Notes: generated from the sequence alone by a model not told the origin. 64,000 nt of DNA from Desulfohalovibrio reitneri (GCF_000711295.1 NZ_JOMJ01000003.1:1685501-1749500); one strand, 5' to 3'. Positions 42,631 through 53,690 are shown, numbered from the stretch's first letter. Made by a program: numbers and translations.

Positions 42631-43869
42631 ATGGCCATTCAAAAGATCACCGGTTTCGCGGACCTCTTCGGGCCCGAGGCCGACGCCTACACCTTCATCG
42701 AGAACACCGCGCGCGAGGTGTTCGCGCGCTACGGCTACACCGAACTGCGCACCCCCGTGGTGGAGCGCACCGAGCTGTTCGCCAAGGGCATCGGCGAGGA
42801 CACCGACGTGGTGGGCAAGGAGATGTACACCTTCCCCGACCGCCGGGGCCGCTCGCTGACCCTGCGGCCCGAGGCCACGGCCGGGGTGGTGCGCGCCTTC
42901 ATCGACTCCAAGCGGTACCAGCCGGGCGGGGTGTACAAGTACTACACCCTCGGCCCCATGTTCCGCTACGAGCGGCCCCAGAAGGGGCGCATGCGGCAGT
43001 TCCACCAGGTCAACGCGGAGTGCTTCGGCTCGCCCTCCCCCCTGGCGGACGCCGAGTCCATCCTCATGCTGGCTGACTTCCTCACGGCCATCGGGCTGCG
43101 CGGGCTGTCCTTCGAGATCAACTCCCTGGGCTGCGCCGAATGCCGCCCCTCCTACCGGGGCTTCCTCACGGAGTATTTCGAGAACCTCACGGCCGACGCC
43201 CTGTGCGAGGACTGCCGCCGCCGCATGGCCACCAACCCCATGCGGGTGCTGGACTGCAAGCGCGACTCCTGCGCCGAGGCCACCAAGGGCGCGCCCACCA
43301 CGCTGCAGGCCTCCTGCGAGGGGTGCCGGGAAAACTTCGCCGTGGTCAAGAAGGTGCTGGAGGAGGCGGGACTGGACTACACGGTCAACCCCCGCCTGGT
43401 GCGCGGCCTGGACTACTACAAGGGCACCACCTTCGAGGTCGCCAGCACGGACATCGGCTCCCAGTCGGCCGTGGCCGGCGGCGGCCGCTACGATGGCCTG
43501 GTGAAGCTGCTTGGCGGCCCGGACGTGCCCGGCGTGGGCTTCGCCTGCGGCATGGAGCGGCTGGCCCTGCTGCTCGCCGAGCAGAAGGCTGCCAAGCCCG
43601 ACTTCTACGTGGCCGTGCTGGACGAAGCCGGGCTTCAGGCCGGGCTGCTGCTGGCCCGCGGCCTGCGCCAGGCCGGGCTGCGCGGCGAGGCGGCCTTCGA
43701 GGCCAAGTCCATGAAGTCGCAGATGCGCTCCGCGGACAAGTCCGGGGCGCGCCACGTCCTCATTCTGGGCGGCGACGAGCTGGCCCAGGGGACGGTGACC
43801 GTCAAGAATCTGGCCACGGGCGAGCAGGAAACAATTTCCATGGACCGGGCGGCCGAACGCCTGGCCTAA
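42631..43869 (+). CDS. hisS: histidyl-tRNA synthetase
   Basis: 412 residues, class II. It begins MAIQKITGFADLF. Motif 2 is in YTLGPMFRYERPQKGRMRQFHQ (about 105-126), the histidine A site is LVRGLDYYKGTTFEV (about 258), GGGRYDGL follows, and motif 3 is GVGFACGMERL (about 305). The C-terminal anticodon-binding domain follows. It charges tRNA-His. ATG 42631 fits the family start and has GGGAGCGGAC upstream. A hairpin with TTTCTTT separates it from aspS, so the two may be differentially expressed. Confidence 0.97.
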   Translation: MAIQKITGFADLFGPEADAYTFIENTAREVFARYGYTELRTPVVERTELFAKGIGEDTDVVGKEMYTFPDRRGRSLTLRPEATAGVVRAFIDSKRYQPGGVYKYYTLGPMFRYERPQKGRMRQFHQVNAECFGSPSPLADAESILMLADFLTAIGLRGLSFEINSLGCAECRPSYRGFLTEYFENLTADALCEDCRRRMATNPMRVLDCKRDSCAEATKGAPTTLQASCEGCRENFAVVKKVLEEAGLDYTVNPRLVRGLDYYKGTTFEVASTDIGSQSAVAGGGRYDGLVKLLGGPDVPGVGFACGMERLALLLAEQKAAKPDFYVAVLDEAGLQAGLLLARGLRQAGLRGEAAFEAKSMKSQMRSADKSGARHVLILGGDELAQGTVTVKNLATGEQETISMDRAAERLA

Positions 43870-43885
43870 GACGAATCATCCCATG

Positions 43886-43911
43886 GGCGGCCCTTGAGGC
43901 CGCCTTTCTTT
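43886..43911 (+). terminator. terminator-like hairpin between hisS and aspS
   Basis: GGCGGCC and GGCCGCC pair across CTTGA, followed by TTTCTTT, 12 bp before the aspS start. It may act as a partial terminator. Confidence 0.6.
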
Positions 43912-43924
43912 CCAAGGAGCGAGC

Positions 43925-45733
<1,809 letters not shown>

Positions 45734-45737
45734 GGAC

Positions 45738-46256
45738 ATGCCGTTGGAGATACTGAGCTACCCGGACCCGGTCCTGGCCAAGAAGGCCGAGGTGATCGAG
45801 GAGATCACCCCGGAGCTTCGCCAGCTGGCCGAGGACATGCTGGAAACCATGTACCAGAGCGAGGGCATCGGCCTGGCCGCCCCCCAGGTGGGCGAGTCCA
45901 TCCGGCTCATCGTGGTGGACGTCACCGGGCCCTCCCACCGGGCCGAACCCATGGCCGTGGTCAACCCGGAGATCGTCTGCTCCGACGGCGAGGTGGTCTC
46001 CGAGGAGGGGTGCCTGTCCGTGGCCAACTACCGCTGCGAGGTCACCCGCGCGGCCAGCTGCACGGTGCGCGGCTACGACCTGGAGGGCAACCCCATCGAG
46101 ATCGAGGCCGAGGGGCTGAAGGCCATCTGCCTGCAGCATGAGATCGACCATCTGGACGGGGTGCTGTTCATCGACCGCATCTCCCGGCTGAAACGCTCCC
46201 TCTACGACCGCAAGGTGAAGAAATGGGTCAAGCAGGCGGCCAGGACGGACGATTGA
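45738..46256 (+). CDS. def: peptide deformylase
   Basis: 172 residues. All three motifs are present: GIGLAAPQVG (about 45), EEGCLSV (about 92) and the metal-binding QHEIDHLDG (about 133). It removes the N-formyl group from nascent proteins. It starts 4 bp after aspS and overlaps the fmt gene, the usual partner that formylates the initiator tRNA. Confidence 0.97.
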   Translation: MPLEILSYPDPVLAKKAEVIEEITPELRQLAEDMLETMYQSEGIGLAAPQVGESIRLIVVDVTGPSHRAEPMAVVNPEIVCSDGEVVSEEGCLSVANYRCEVTRAASCTVRGYDLEGNPIEIEAEGLKAICLQHEIDHLDGVLFIDRISRLKRSLYDRKVKKWVKQAARTDD

Positions 46257-47224
46257 GGCTGGTCTTCATGGGCACCCCGGACTTCGCTTCCGAGGTGCTG
46301 CGCCATGTGCTCGACTGGTGCCGGGAGACCGGCCACGGCGAGGTGGTGGGGGTCTACTCCCAGCCTGACCGGCCCTGTGGCCGGGGGCGGGCCTGCAAGC
46401 CCACCCCGGTGAAGGTCCTGGCCCTGGAAGAGGGCCTGCCCGTGTACCAGCCGGAGAATTTCAAGACGCCCGAGGCGGTCGAGGAACTGCGCGCCCTGGA
46501 TGCCGACGTTTTGCTGGTGGCCGCCTACGGCCTCATCCTGCCGCGCGCGGTGCTTGACTCGGCCAGGCACGGGGCCATCAACGTGCACGCCTCCCTCTTG
46601 CCCAAGTACCGTGGCGCGGCCCCCATCCAGCGCGCCCTGCTGGAAGGCAACCCCGCCACCGGGGTGACCATCATGCAGATGGCCGAGGGCATGGACACCG
46701 GGGACATGCTGCTGCAGCGCGCCCTGGCCATAAGCTACACCGACACCGCGGCCGACCTGCACGACCAGCTGGCGGACATGGGCGGACGGATGCTGTGCGA
46801 AACCCTGGACATGCTGCGCGACGGAACCCTGGCGCCCATCCCCCAGGACGACGCCCTGGCCACCTACGCCCCCAAGCTGAGCAAGGACGAGGGGCTGCTG
46901 GACTTTTCCCGCCCGGCCGAGGAAGTGGACCGCCGCGCGCGGGCCATGCACCCCTGGCCAGGGGCTTATTTCCACCTGGACATGGACGACCGCGACAAGC
47001 CGCTGCGGGTCAGCATCCAGCCCGGGGAGATCGGGGACATGCGCTCCGACGACTCCGAGCCCGGCCAGGTGCTGGGCGTGTGCGGCGGCCGCCTCGAAAT
47101 CGCCTGCGGCGACCGCGTCTACCGGGTGGCCCGGCTCACGCCCCGGGGCAAGAAATCCATGGACGCCGAGGCCTTCGCCTGCGGCTACCTGGGCCGCTGC
47201 CAGCAGGCCCGGGCCTGCTCCTGA
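46223..47224 (+). CDS. fmt: methionyl-tRNA formyltransferase
   Basis: 333 residues. The N-terminal RLVFMGTPDFASEVL and the catalytic region NVHASLLPKYRGAAPIQRALL (Asn-His, followed by SLLPKYRG) identify Fmt, which formylates Met-tRNAi using 10-formyl-THF. The C-terminal OB domain follows. The start is ambiguous. ATG 46223 has AAGGTGAAG upstream but adds ten residues and overlaps def by 34 bp. TTG 46253 would give the more typical MRLVFMGTPDF with a TTGA overlap of the def stop. Confidence 0.93.
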   Translation: MGQAGGQDGRLRLVFMGTPDFASEVLRHVLDWCRETGHGEVVGVYSQPDRPCGRGRACKPTPVKVLALEEGLPVYQPENFKTPEAVEELRALDADVLLVAAYGLILPRAVLDSARHGAINVHASLLPKYRGAAPIQRALLEGNPATGVTIMQMAEGMDTGDMLLQRALAISYTDTAADLHDQLADMGGRMLCETLDMLRDGTLAPIPQDDALATYAPKLSKDEGLLDFSRPAEEVDRRARAMHPWPGAYFHLDMDDRDKPLRVSIQPGEIGDMRSDDSEPGQVLGVCGGRLEIACGDRVYRVARLTPRGKKSMDAEAFACGYLGRCQQARACS

Positions 47225-47280
47225 ATAATGGCCTCGCCGGACCGTTTGTGCCATAGTCCCAGCATGCCGGGACAGTACGC

Positions 47281-48183
47281 ATGACCAACGACCTCAACGA
47301 CGAAATCGCGGACGAGCTCGCCCAGCCCGCGCGCAAGCGGCTTTTCATCGGGCTCATCACTGGTTCCAGCCTGCTTTTGTGCCTGGCGCTGGCGCTTCTG
47401 TTCGCCGTGCCCTACATCGGCCTGCGCGACATCCACCCCCTGGCCCCCTGGATAACCGGCGGCGTGCTGCTGCTGGTCATGCTGGCCGTGCTGGGCGCGG
47501 CCCTGGGGCTGGTCTACAACATCCTCACCGGACGCTCCCTGCCGCTCTTCCACCGGGTACGCGGGGTCACGGTGAAGCTCTTCCTGCCCCTGATGACCCT
47601 GCTGGGCAAGGCGCTGGGCTTTTCCAAGCGGCAGATCCGGGCCTCCTTCATCAAGGTCAACAACGAGCTGGTGGAGCATCAGGCCGGAACCTACCCGCCG
47701 GACAAGGTGCTGGTGCTGCTGCCCCACTGCCTCCAGCGTTCCGACTGCGGAATCCGCCTGACCCACGACATGTCCAAGTGCAAGCGGTGCGGCCGCTGCC
47801 CCATCCACGGACTCATCTCCCTGGCCGAGAAGTACGGCCTGCACATCGCCATCGCCACCGGCGGGACAATCGCCCGCCGCATCGTGGTGCAGACCAGGCC
47901 CAAAATCATCCTGGCCGTGGCCTGCGAGCGCGACCTCGCCTCCGGCATCCAGGACACCTATCCCCTGCCCGTTTTCGGCGTGCTCAACGAGCGGCCCTTT
48001 GGCCCCTGCCTGGACACCCAGGTGGCCCTGCCCGCCCTGGAGGCGGCCGCCCGGCGCTTTCTGACCCCCCAGGCCGTGGCCGAGGCGGACGAGCGGGAGC
48101 GGCTGGCCAGGGAAGAGGCGGAGAAAAAGGCCAGGGAAAAAGCCGAAAAGAAAGAGAAGGACGAAGCCCTTGGCGCAAGCTGA
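47281..48183 (+). CDS. DUF116 family membrane-associated protein
   Basis: 300 residues. Two membrane helices (about 20-48 and 55-80) are followed by a DUF116 cytoplasmic domain with cysteine motifs: LLPHCLQRSDCGIRL and MSKCKRCGRCPIHGLI (about 157-187), then VVQTRPKIILAVACERDLASGI. The cysteines suggest a metal or Fe-S site. The highly charged C-terminus (about 265-300) is a likely coiled coil. It sits between fmt and rsmB, an arrangement I associate with Desulfovibrio genomes. The biochemical role is unknown. Confidence 0.88.
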   Translation: MTNDLNDEIADELAQPARKRLFIGLITGSSLLLCLALALLFAVPYIGLRDIHPLAPWITGGVLLLVMLAVLGAALGLVYNILTGRSLPLFHRVRGVTVKLFLPLMTLLGKALGFSKRQIRASFIKVNNELVEHQAGTYPPDKVLVLLPHCLQRSDCGIRLTHDMSKCKRCGRCPIHGLISLAEKYGLHIAIATGGTIARRIVVQTRPKIILAVACERDLASGIQDTYPLPVFGVLNERPFGPCLDTQVALPALEAAARRFLTPQAVAEADERERLAREEAEKKAREKAEKKEKDEALGAS

Positions 48184-49450
48184 AACCCCCAAGGCGCGCC
48201 GCGCCGCCCTGGAGGCCCTGGAGCGGGTCGGCAGGGGAGCGGACGTGCAGGCCGCCCTGGATCCCCTGCTGGACGAACTGCCCCCTCGCGATACCGGCTT
48301 GACCACGGAGCTGACCTATGGCGTGCTGCGTTTGCGCGCCCGGCTGGATTTTCTGCTGGACCGCCACCTGCGCAAGCCGGAGAAGGTTCCCCCGCCCCTG
48401 CGCGACTTGCTGCGGGTGGCCGCCTTCGAGCTGACCTTGCTGGACCGGGTGCCCTCCTACGCCACGGTGAACTGGTCGGTGGAGGCCACCAAGCAGCGTT
48501 TCGGCGACTCCCTGGCCGGGGTTGTCAACGGCGTGCTGCGCAACATATCCCGCCTGGGCGAGGACGCGGCCAAGCCGGACTACTACCGCCAGGACAACCC
48601 GGACAGCGACGTTTTCCTTTCCCGCTACCACTCCATGCCCCTGTGGGTGGTGCGGCTGTGGCGCAAGGAGCTGGGCGACGAGGCTGCCGAGCGGGTGCTG
48701 GCGGCCTCGTGCCAAGCCCCGCCCGTGGGCGTGCGGCTGAACACCCGCCACCCCGGCGCGGCCGACTTGCTGCCTCAATTGCAAAACGGCTCGGTGTTTT
48801 CCCTGGACAAGACAGCCTTCGCCCTGGGCGAAACCGAACTGGACCTGCCCGCCCTGGAGGCCGAGGGACGGCTCACCCGCCAGTCCGCCGCCTCCCAGGA
48901 GGCGGTGCTGCGGCTGGAGCCCGAGGACTGGTCACCGCCGGTGTGGGACGCCTGCGCCGGGCGCGGCGGCAAGTCCTGGCTTTTAGCCGAACGCGGCGTG
49001 CGTCCCCTGTGGGTCTCGGACCTGCGGCCGGGACGGCTGAAGAAGCTCAACAGCCAGGCCAAACGCCTGGGCCTGCCCGAACTGCCCGCCTTCCTGGCCG
49101 ACGCCACCCAGCCTCCGCTGGGCAGACAACCGCGCACCATCCTTCTGGACGCGCCCTGCTCCGGCCTGGGCGTGCTTGCCCGCCGGCCGGACGCCAAGTG
49201 GCGGCGCACCCCGCGCGACGCCAAGAAGCTGGCTGGCATTCAGGACAAGCTGCTGCGCGCGGCCTGGAATACCCTGCCCCCTGGCGGGGAGTTGGCCTAC
49301 GTGACCTGCACTCTCAATCGCGCCGAGAACGAGGAACGGGTGGAGTCGCTCATCCGCGACAAAGGCGCTGTGGAAGCGGTCCGCTTCACCACTCCGCCGG
49401 ACTCCTCCCTGCGCGAGTTCCTCTTCGCCTGTCTGCTGCGCAAGCCGTGA
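48170..49450 (+). CDS. rsmB: 16S rRNA (cytosine-967-C5)-methyltransferase RsmB-like
   Basis: 426 residues with an N-terminal NusB-like RNA-binding domain (about 5-140) and a C-terminal SAM-dependent m5C methyltransferase. DAPCSGLGVLARRPD carries the conserved cysteine of motif IV. The catalytic cysteine of motif VI lies in YVTCTLNRAENEERV, where most members have STCS. The SAM-binding region is WDACAGRGGKSWLLAE. It starts at TTG 48170 inside the end of the DUF116 gene (14-bp overlap); no closer ATG exists. The altered motif VI leaves the exact target base slightly uncertain. Confidence 0.88.
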   Translation: MAQAETPKARRAALEALERVGRGADVQAALDPLLDELPPRDTGLTTELTYGVLRLRARLDFLLDRHLRKPEKVPPPLRDLLRVAAFELTLLDRVPSYATVNWSVEATKQRFGDSLAGVVNGVLRNISRLGEDAAKPDYYRQDNPDSDVFLSRYHSMPLWVVRLWRKELGDEAAERVLAASCQAPPVGVRLNTRHPGAADLLPQLQNGSVFSLDKTAFALGETELDLPALEAEGRLTRQSAASQEAVLRLEPEDWSPPVWDACAGRGGKSWLLAERGVRPLWVSDLRPGRLKKLNSQAKRLGLPELPAFLADATQPPLGRQPRTILLDAPCSGLGVLARRPDAKWRRTPRDAKKLAGIQDKLLRAAWNTLPPGGELAYVTCTLNRAENEERVESLIRDKGAVEAVRFTTPPDSSLREFLFACLLRKP

Positions 49451-49511
49451 GCTTGCCACCCCCGCCCGCTCCGGGCTAGGAAACCCTCGGAACCAACCCC
49501 CGGAGACGACC

Positions 49512-50585
49512 ATGCCCGGCAACACCTTCGGCACCCTCTTTCGGCTGACAACCTACGGCGAATCCCACGGCCCCGGCCTGGGCGCGGTCATCGACGGCTG
49601 CCCGGCCGGTCTCGAACTGAGCGAGGCGGACATCCAGGCGGAACTGGACAAGCGGCGGCCCGGCCAGGGCGGCGTGGCCTCCACCGCCCGCAAGGAGGCG
49701 GATCGGGTGACCATCCAGTCCGGCGTGTTCGAGGGCCGCACCACGGGCACGCCCATCGGCCTGTTCATCGCCAACCAGGACCAGCGCTCCCACGACTACT
49801 CCACAATCAAGGACGTGTATCGCCCGGGCCACGCTGATTGGTCATACGAAATGAAATACGGTGCGCGCGACTATCGCGGTGGCGGCCGGGCCAGCGCCCG
49901 GGAAACAGCCATGCGCGTGGCCGGAGGCGCGGTGGCCGGACGCCTGTTGGCCGACCACGGCGTGGAGGTGCTGGCCTACACCGTGGAACTGGGCTCCATC
50001 TCCGCCGCCCGGACGGACGTGGACGGCGCTGCCGGGCGGCCCTTCTTCAGCCCCGACCCCGAGGCGGCCAGCGCCTGGGAGGAGCGGGTGCGCGAGGTGA
50101 AGGCCGCGGGCGACACCCTGGGCGGCGTGGTGGAGGTGGTTGCGCGCGGCGTGCCCCCGGGCCTGGGCGAGCCGGTTTTCGACAAGCTGGACGCGCGGCT
50201 GGCCGCCGCGCTCATGTCCATCGGCGCGGTCAAGGCGGTGGAGGTGGGCTCCGGCCTGGAGGCGGCCCGCTCCCTGGGCAGCCAAAACAACGATTTCATC
50301 GGCGCGGAGGGATTCCGCTCCAACAACGCCGGGGGTGTGCTGGGCGGCGTGTCCAGCGGCCAGGAGGTGGTGGTGCGCGCGGCGGTGAAGCCCATTCCCT
50401 CGCTGGGGCAGTCGCAGGCCACGGTGGACCGCGACGGCCGCGAGACCGAGATAACCATCGACGGCCGCCACGACATTTCCGCCATCCCCCGCATCGTGCC
50501 CGTGTGCGCGGCCATGGTCCGGCTGGCCCTGGCCGATTTCCTTTTGCTGCAACGCCGCATGGAGGCGGAGTGCCCAAAGAAATAA
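49512..50585 (+). CDS. aroC: chorismate synthase
   Basis: 357 residues. It begins MPGNTFGTLFRLTTYGESHGPGLG and contains RPGHADWSYEMKYGARDYRGGGRASARETA, the FMN/EPSP-binding signatures, and later GVLGGVSSGQEVVVRAAVKP. It makes chorismate, the last shared precursor of aromatic amino acids. CCCGGAGACGACC precedes the ATG. The next gene starts inside its last 16 bp. Confidence 0.97.
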   Translation: MPGNTFGTLFRLTTYGESHGPGLGAVIDGCPAGLELSEADIQAELDKRRPGQGGVASTARKEADRVTIQSGVFEGRTTGTPIGLFIANQDQRSHDYSTIKDVYRPGHADWSYEMKYGARDYRGGGRASARETAMRVAGGAVAGRLLADHGVEVLAYTVELGSISAARTDVDGAAGRPFFSPDPEAASAWEERVREVKAAGDTLGGVVEVVARGVPPGLGEPVFDKLDARLAAALMSIGAVKAVEVGSGLEAARSLGSQNNDFIGAEGFRSNNAGGVLGGVSSGQEVVVRAAVKPIPSLGQSQATVDRDGRETEITIDGRHDISAIPRIVPVCAAMVRLALADFLLLQRRMEAECPKK

Positions 50586-51538
50586 CCCACTGGATAGCGG
50601 CCGAAAAGCTGCGCGGCAAGCTGGAAGGCACCCCCTGGGCCAGGGCCATCGAGGCCAACCCGAGCTGCCTGGACCTGGGCGCGGTGGCCCACGACGCCCT
50701 GTATTTCCTGCCCGCCACCTACCCCGAGAAAGTGAAGCGGGTGCCGCACATCCTGGCCGGACACAACGGCGAGGACACCTACGACGTCATCCGGGTTCTG
50801 ACCGGCAACATCATCGAACAGGGCGGCGGCGCGGAGAACGCCCACCTGTGTGCCTGGCTGGCGGGTCTGGCCAGCCACATCCACCTGGACGCCGCCTTCC
50901 ATCCCCTGGTCTTCCACCACACCGGCAACTACCACCACGAGAACACCCGCGATCGTTCCCGGGCGGTGCAGCGCCACCGGGCCATGGAAACGCTCATGGA
51001 CATCCATCTGGCCGGAGGGCTGAAGGAGGTCATGACCTACTCCCTGCAGGGAATGCTCAACTCCAGGCTGGTGGCTCTCAAACGGCTTTTCTCCGAATGC
51101 GGTTTCGCCGAAGTGGGGGGCGTGTCGCGCAGCCAGACCGTCGAGGCCATGACCGCCGCCTTCAAGGTGTACGCCTCGGTGCAGGGCATGTCCCTGAAAC
51201 TGTTCAACGCCAAGATGATCTACCGGCTGCGGAGGATGCTGCCGCGCGGGCTGAAGGAGCTGGGCGCCCTGTTCTACATCCCGCAGATGCGCAAGCAGCT
51301 GCCCAGGCTGGAAGGCGAGATACCCTACCTGCACCCGGCCACAGGGGAGGAGCACGCCCACAGCCTCAACGAGCTGTTGGAGACGGCTGTGGACCAGACC
51401 GCCGACCTGCTTCTCCGGCTGCAGCCCATGGTTTTCGAGGGCTCGGAATTCAGGCTCCCCGAGCGGGGTCCGGCCATGGACGGCGCGCCGAAGGACGAGT
51501 TGCGGTACTTTGCGGACAACCCGCTGATCGAGTTCTGA
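50570..51538 (+). CDS. zinc-dependent phospholipase C-like (PF00882-type) protein
   Basis: 322 residues starting at GTG 50570, which overlaps aroC by 16 bp and has GGAGGCGGA just upstream. The histidine/aspartate-rich pattern begins with EITHWIAAEKL, then VAHDALYFLPATYP and LAGLASHIHLDAAFHPLVFHHTGN, resembling the zinc-dependent phospholipase C family. No signal peptide is present, unlike secreted toxins of the family, so it is probably a cytoplasmic hydrolase of unknown substrate. The C-terminal 120 residues are helical and unassigned. A long hairpin follows. Confidence 0.78.
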   Translation: MPKEITHWIAAEKLRGKLEGTPWARAIEANPSCLDLGAVAHDALYFLPATYPEKVKRVPHILAGHNGEDTYDVIRVLTGNIIEQGGGAENAHLCAWLAGLASHIHLDAAFHPLVFHHTGNYHHENTRDRSRAVQRHRAMETLMDIHLAGGLKEVMTYSLQGMLNSRLVALKRLFSECGFAEVGGVSRSQTVEAMTAAFKVYASVQGMSLKLFNAKMIYRLRRMLPRGLKELGALFYIPQMRKQLPRLEGEIPYLHPATGEEHAHSLNELLETAVDQTADLLLRLQPMVFEGSEFRLPERGPAMDGAPKDELRYFADNPLIEF

Positions 51539-51577
51539 CCCTCCGTTCCAGAGAACCCGGCGGCCTCTCATGGGCCG

Positions 51578-51627
51578 CAACGGACAGGGCCCCGCTCCAT
51601 CGAGAAGGAGCGGGGCCCTGTCCGTTG
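51578..51627. terminator. long perfect hairpin between convergent genes
   Basis: A 21-bp perfect stem (CAACGGACAGGGCCCCGCTC... and its complement) with an 8-nt loop, lacking a T run. It lies between convergent genes ending at 51538 and 51651 and may act as a factor-dependent or bidirectional terminator. Confidence 0.6.
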
Positions 51628-51650
51628 CGCGGAAGGGGCATTTCAAGCGG

Positions 51651-52244
51651 CTAAAGCTGCTCCGGCCGCTCCACCCACTTCTCCACCTTGGGGGAGACGT
51701 AGGCGGCCATGCGGTCCAGCAGCCCGGCCGGACTCTCCTCGCGCAGCAACATGGTGCGATGCACGGGCTTGATGAAGCCCTGGTCCGAGGCGTGGTCGAG
51801 GAAAGCGCCGATGTGGCGGTAGTACTCCGCCACGTCCAGCAGGCCGCAGGGCTTGTGGTGGAAGCCGAGCTGGGCCCAGGTGAACACCTCGAACAGCTCC
51901 TCCAGGGTGCCGATGCCCCCGGGCAGGGCCACGAAGCCGTTGGAAAGCTCGGCCATCATGGCCTTGCGCTCGTGCATGGACTCCACCACCCGCAGGTCGG
52001 TCAGGCCGGTGTGGCCGATCTCCTTGTCGAAGAGGGCGCGGGGGATGACTCCCGTGACCTCTCCGCCCAGCTCCAGCACGGTGTCCGCCAGCCTGCCCAT
52101 GAGCCCCACGCTGGAGCCGCCGTAGACCAGCCCGATGTTGCGCCGCACCAGTTCCGCGCCCAGTTCGCGCGTGGCCTCGGCGTAGTCCGAGTTGACGCCG
52201 GGGTTGGCCCCCAGAAAAACGCAGATCCGCTTGAGTTCTTGCAT
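51651..52244 (-). CDS. LOG-family Rossmann-fold nucleotide phosphoribohydrolase
   Basis: 197 residues. RICVFLGANPG, LVYGGSSVGLMGRLAD and the signature ALPGGIGTLEELFEVFTW identify the LOG/TIGR00730 family (often misnamed lysine decarboxylase), which releases the base from nucleoside 5'-monophosphates such as cytokinin or purine nucleotides. The catalytic Arg-Lys pair is in MHERKAMM. It is cytoplasmic and full length. A SPOUT methyltransferase gene lies 56 bp upstream on the same strand. Confidence 0.93.
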   Translation of the reverse strand: MQELKRICVFLGANPGVNSDYAEATRELGAELVRRNIGLVYGGSSVGLMGRLADTVLELGGEVTGVIPRALFDKEIGHTGLTDLRVVESMHERKAMMAELSNGFVALPGGIGTLEELFEVFTWAQLGFHHKPCGLLDVAEYYRHIGAFLDHASDQGFIKPVHRTMLLREESPAGLLDRMAAYVSPKVEKWVERPEQL

Positions 52245-52300
52245 GGCGGCAACCTACCCGCGCCGGGTGACGGGGGCAAGGCGGGAAATCGCCGGTCGGC

Positions 52301-53038
52301 CTATTTTTCCCCGCTCCGCCCGGCAAGCCAGTCCACCTGCCGGGTGATGCCCATGAGCATGTCGAATTCCACGCGGCGAAGGGGGAAACGGGTCAGGAAA
52401 CGGCGCATGGGCAAGAGCCAGTAGTCGTCGTTGCCGCCCTTGATGACGTCCAGCTGGCGCAGGGAGCGGGCGATGTTGCGCATGAGGGCCTCCCGCTCCG
52501 GCACGGTGGCCAGCCGTCCCGGCTCCTTGGCGGCGGAGGCAGGGCGGGCGGCCTGGAAGCACTCCCAGAGCAGCAGCAGCGCGGCCTGGGCGAGGTTCAG
52601 GGAGCGGCCCTCCATGGCGGTGGGGATGGTGGTCAGGTGGGTGCAGACCATCAGTTCCCCGTTGCTCAGCCCGGCGTCCTCCGGCCCCAGCACCAAGGCG
52701 GCCCCGCCGCCGGAGGCCATGGTGGCTGCGGCTTCCGAGGCGGCCTCGCCCGGCGGCAGGATGCCCTTGCGCCATCCGCCGGTTCGCGCGGTGGCGGCCA
52801 CGGCCGTGTGGACCCCGGCCAGGGCGGACTCCAGATCGGGGTGGATCTCGGCGGCGTCGAGGATGTGGGCGGCATGGGCCGTGGCCAGGGGGCGGGCCTT
52901 GTCCTGGTCGAAATTCTCCGGGGCCACCAAGGCCAGCCGGGGGCAGCCGAAGTTGAGGCAGGCGCGGGCCACCGAGCCGATGTTCTCAGGAAAGCGGGGA
53001 CGGACCAGGATGAGGGAAAGGTTGTCGAGGCTTGTCAC
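52301..53038 (-). CDS. TrmJ-like SPOUT RNA 2'-O-methyltransferase
   Basis: 245 residues. The SPOUT motifs are RPRFPENIGSVARACLNFG (motif 1), LVLGPEDAGLSNGEL (motif 2) and SLNLAQAALLLLWE (motif 3), the TrmJ/TrmH arrangement forming a trefoil-knot SAM site. It probably methylates tRNA near position 32, but rRNA targets are possible. GTG 53038 is preferred, with GGAGGAACCAC immediately upstream. A helical C-terminus (about 165-245) is typical of TrmJ-like proteins. Confidence 0.9.
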   Translation of the reverse strand: MTSLDNLSLILVRPRFPENIGSVARACLNFGCPRLALVAPENFDQDKARPLATAHAAHILDAAEIHPDLESALAGVHTAVAATARTGGWRKGILPPGEAASEAAATMASGGGAALVLGPEDAGLSNGELMVCTHLTTIPTAMEGRSLNLAQAALLLLWECFQAARPASAAKEPGRLATVPEREALMRNIARSLRQLDVIKGGNDDYWLLPMRRFLTRFPLRRVEFDMLMGITRQVDWLAGRSGEK

Positions 53039-53147
53039 GTGGTTCCTCCGAGGGGGCGGATGATGCCCCGGCGACCCGGACATGGCAAGCGCGGCGGTTT
53101 GCCGTGCGGCACGAACCTGCTATGCTTTGGCAAACAGGAGGGCTAAC

Positions 53148-53690
53148 ATGGCCGATCTGGGCAACGTGAGTTCCATGGGGGCCAACCTGGCCGCCCTGAC
53201 CCTGGTCAAGAAGCTGATGGAGCAGCTGCACGAGCGCGGTGTGCTGGAGACGGAGAACGTGCGGGCGGTTTTCGCCGCGGCCATAGCGGTGCAGGACAAT
53301 GCCTACGCCGAGCACGGCCACGAGGCCAACGCCGAGTCCAAGGCGGTCATTGAGGCCATCTTCCGCGACATGGGCCCGGACATCGCCCCGGAAGCCAAAC
53401 AGGAAGAACCCACCGAACAGCCCGAACCCCAGGCCGAGACCACGGAACCCGCCGAGACGGAACAGGGAGCGGCCGAAGCCGCCGAGCAACCAGCCGGGGA
53501 ATCCGCGGAGCCGCCGCAAGCCGAAGGAGAGGAACAGGCCGAAGGCGAACCAGCCCAGGAACAGGGAGAAGGCGAAAACGCGGGGGAACAGCCCGCCGCC
53601 GAGGCCGCCCAGGAATCAGAAGAAAACGCGGCGGAAACCGGAAACGGCGCGGGCGAGAACGGCACAGAGGGAGCTAAACCCGAGAGCTGA
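53148..53690 (+). CDS. small protein with long acidic disordered tail
   Basis: 180 residues. The first 75 are ordered and helical (MADLGNVSSMGANLAALTLVKKLMEQLHERGVL). The remaining 105 are almost wholly Glu, Ala, Gln, Pro and Gly with no hydrophobic core, ending GTEGAKPES. AGGAGGGCTAAC precedes the ATG. The tail suggests a flexible, highly negative protein that could bind a basic surface or buffer cations. I do not recognise a family. It lies divergent from the SPOUT gene. Confidence 0.8.
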   Translation: MADLGNVSSMGANLAALTLVKKLMEQLHERGVLETENVRAVFAAAIAVQDNAYAEHGHEANAESKAVIEAIFRDMGPDIAPEAKQEEPTEQPEPQAETTEPAETEQGAAEAAEQPAGESAEPPQAEGEEQAEGEPAQEQGEGENAGEQPAAEAAQESEENAAETGNGAGENGTEGAKPES

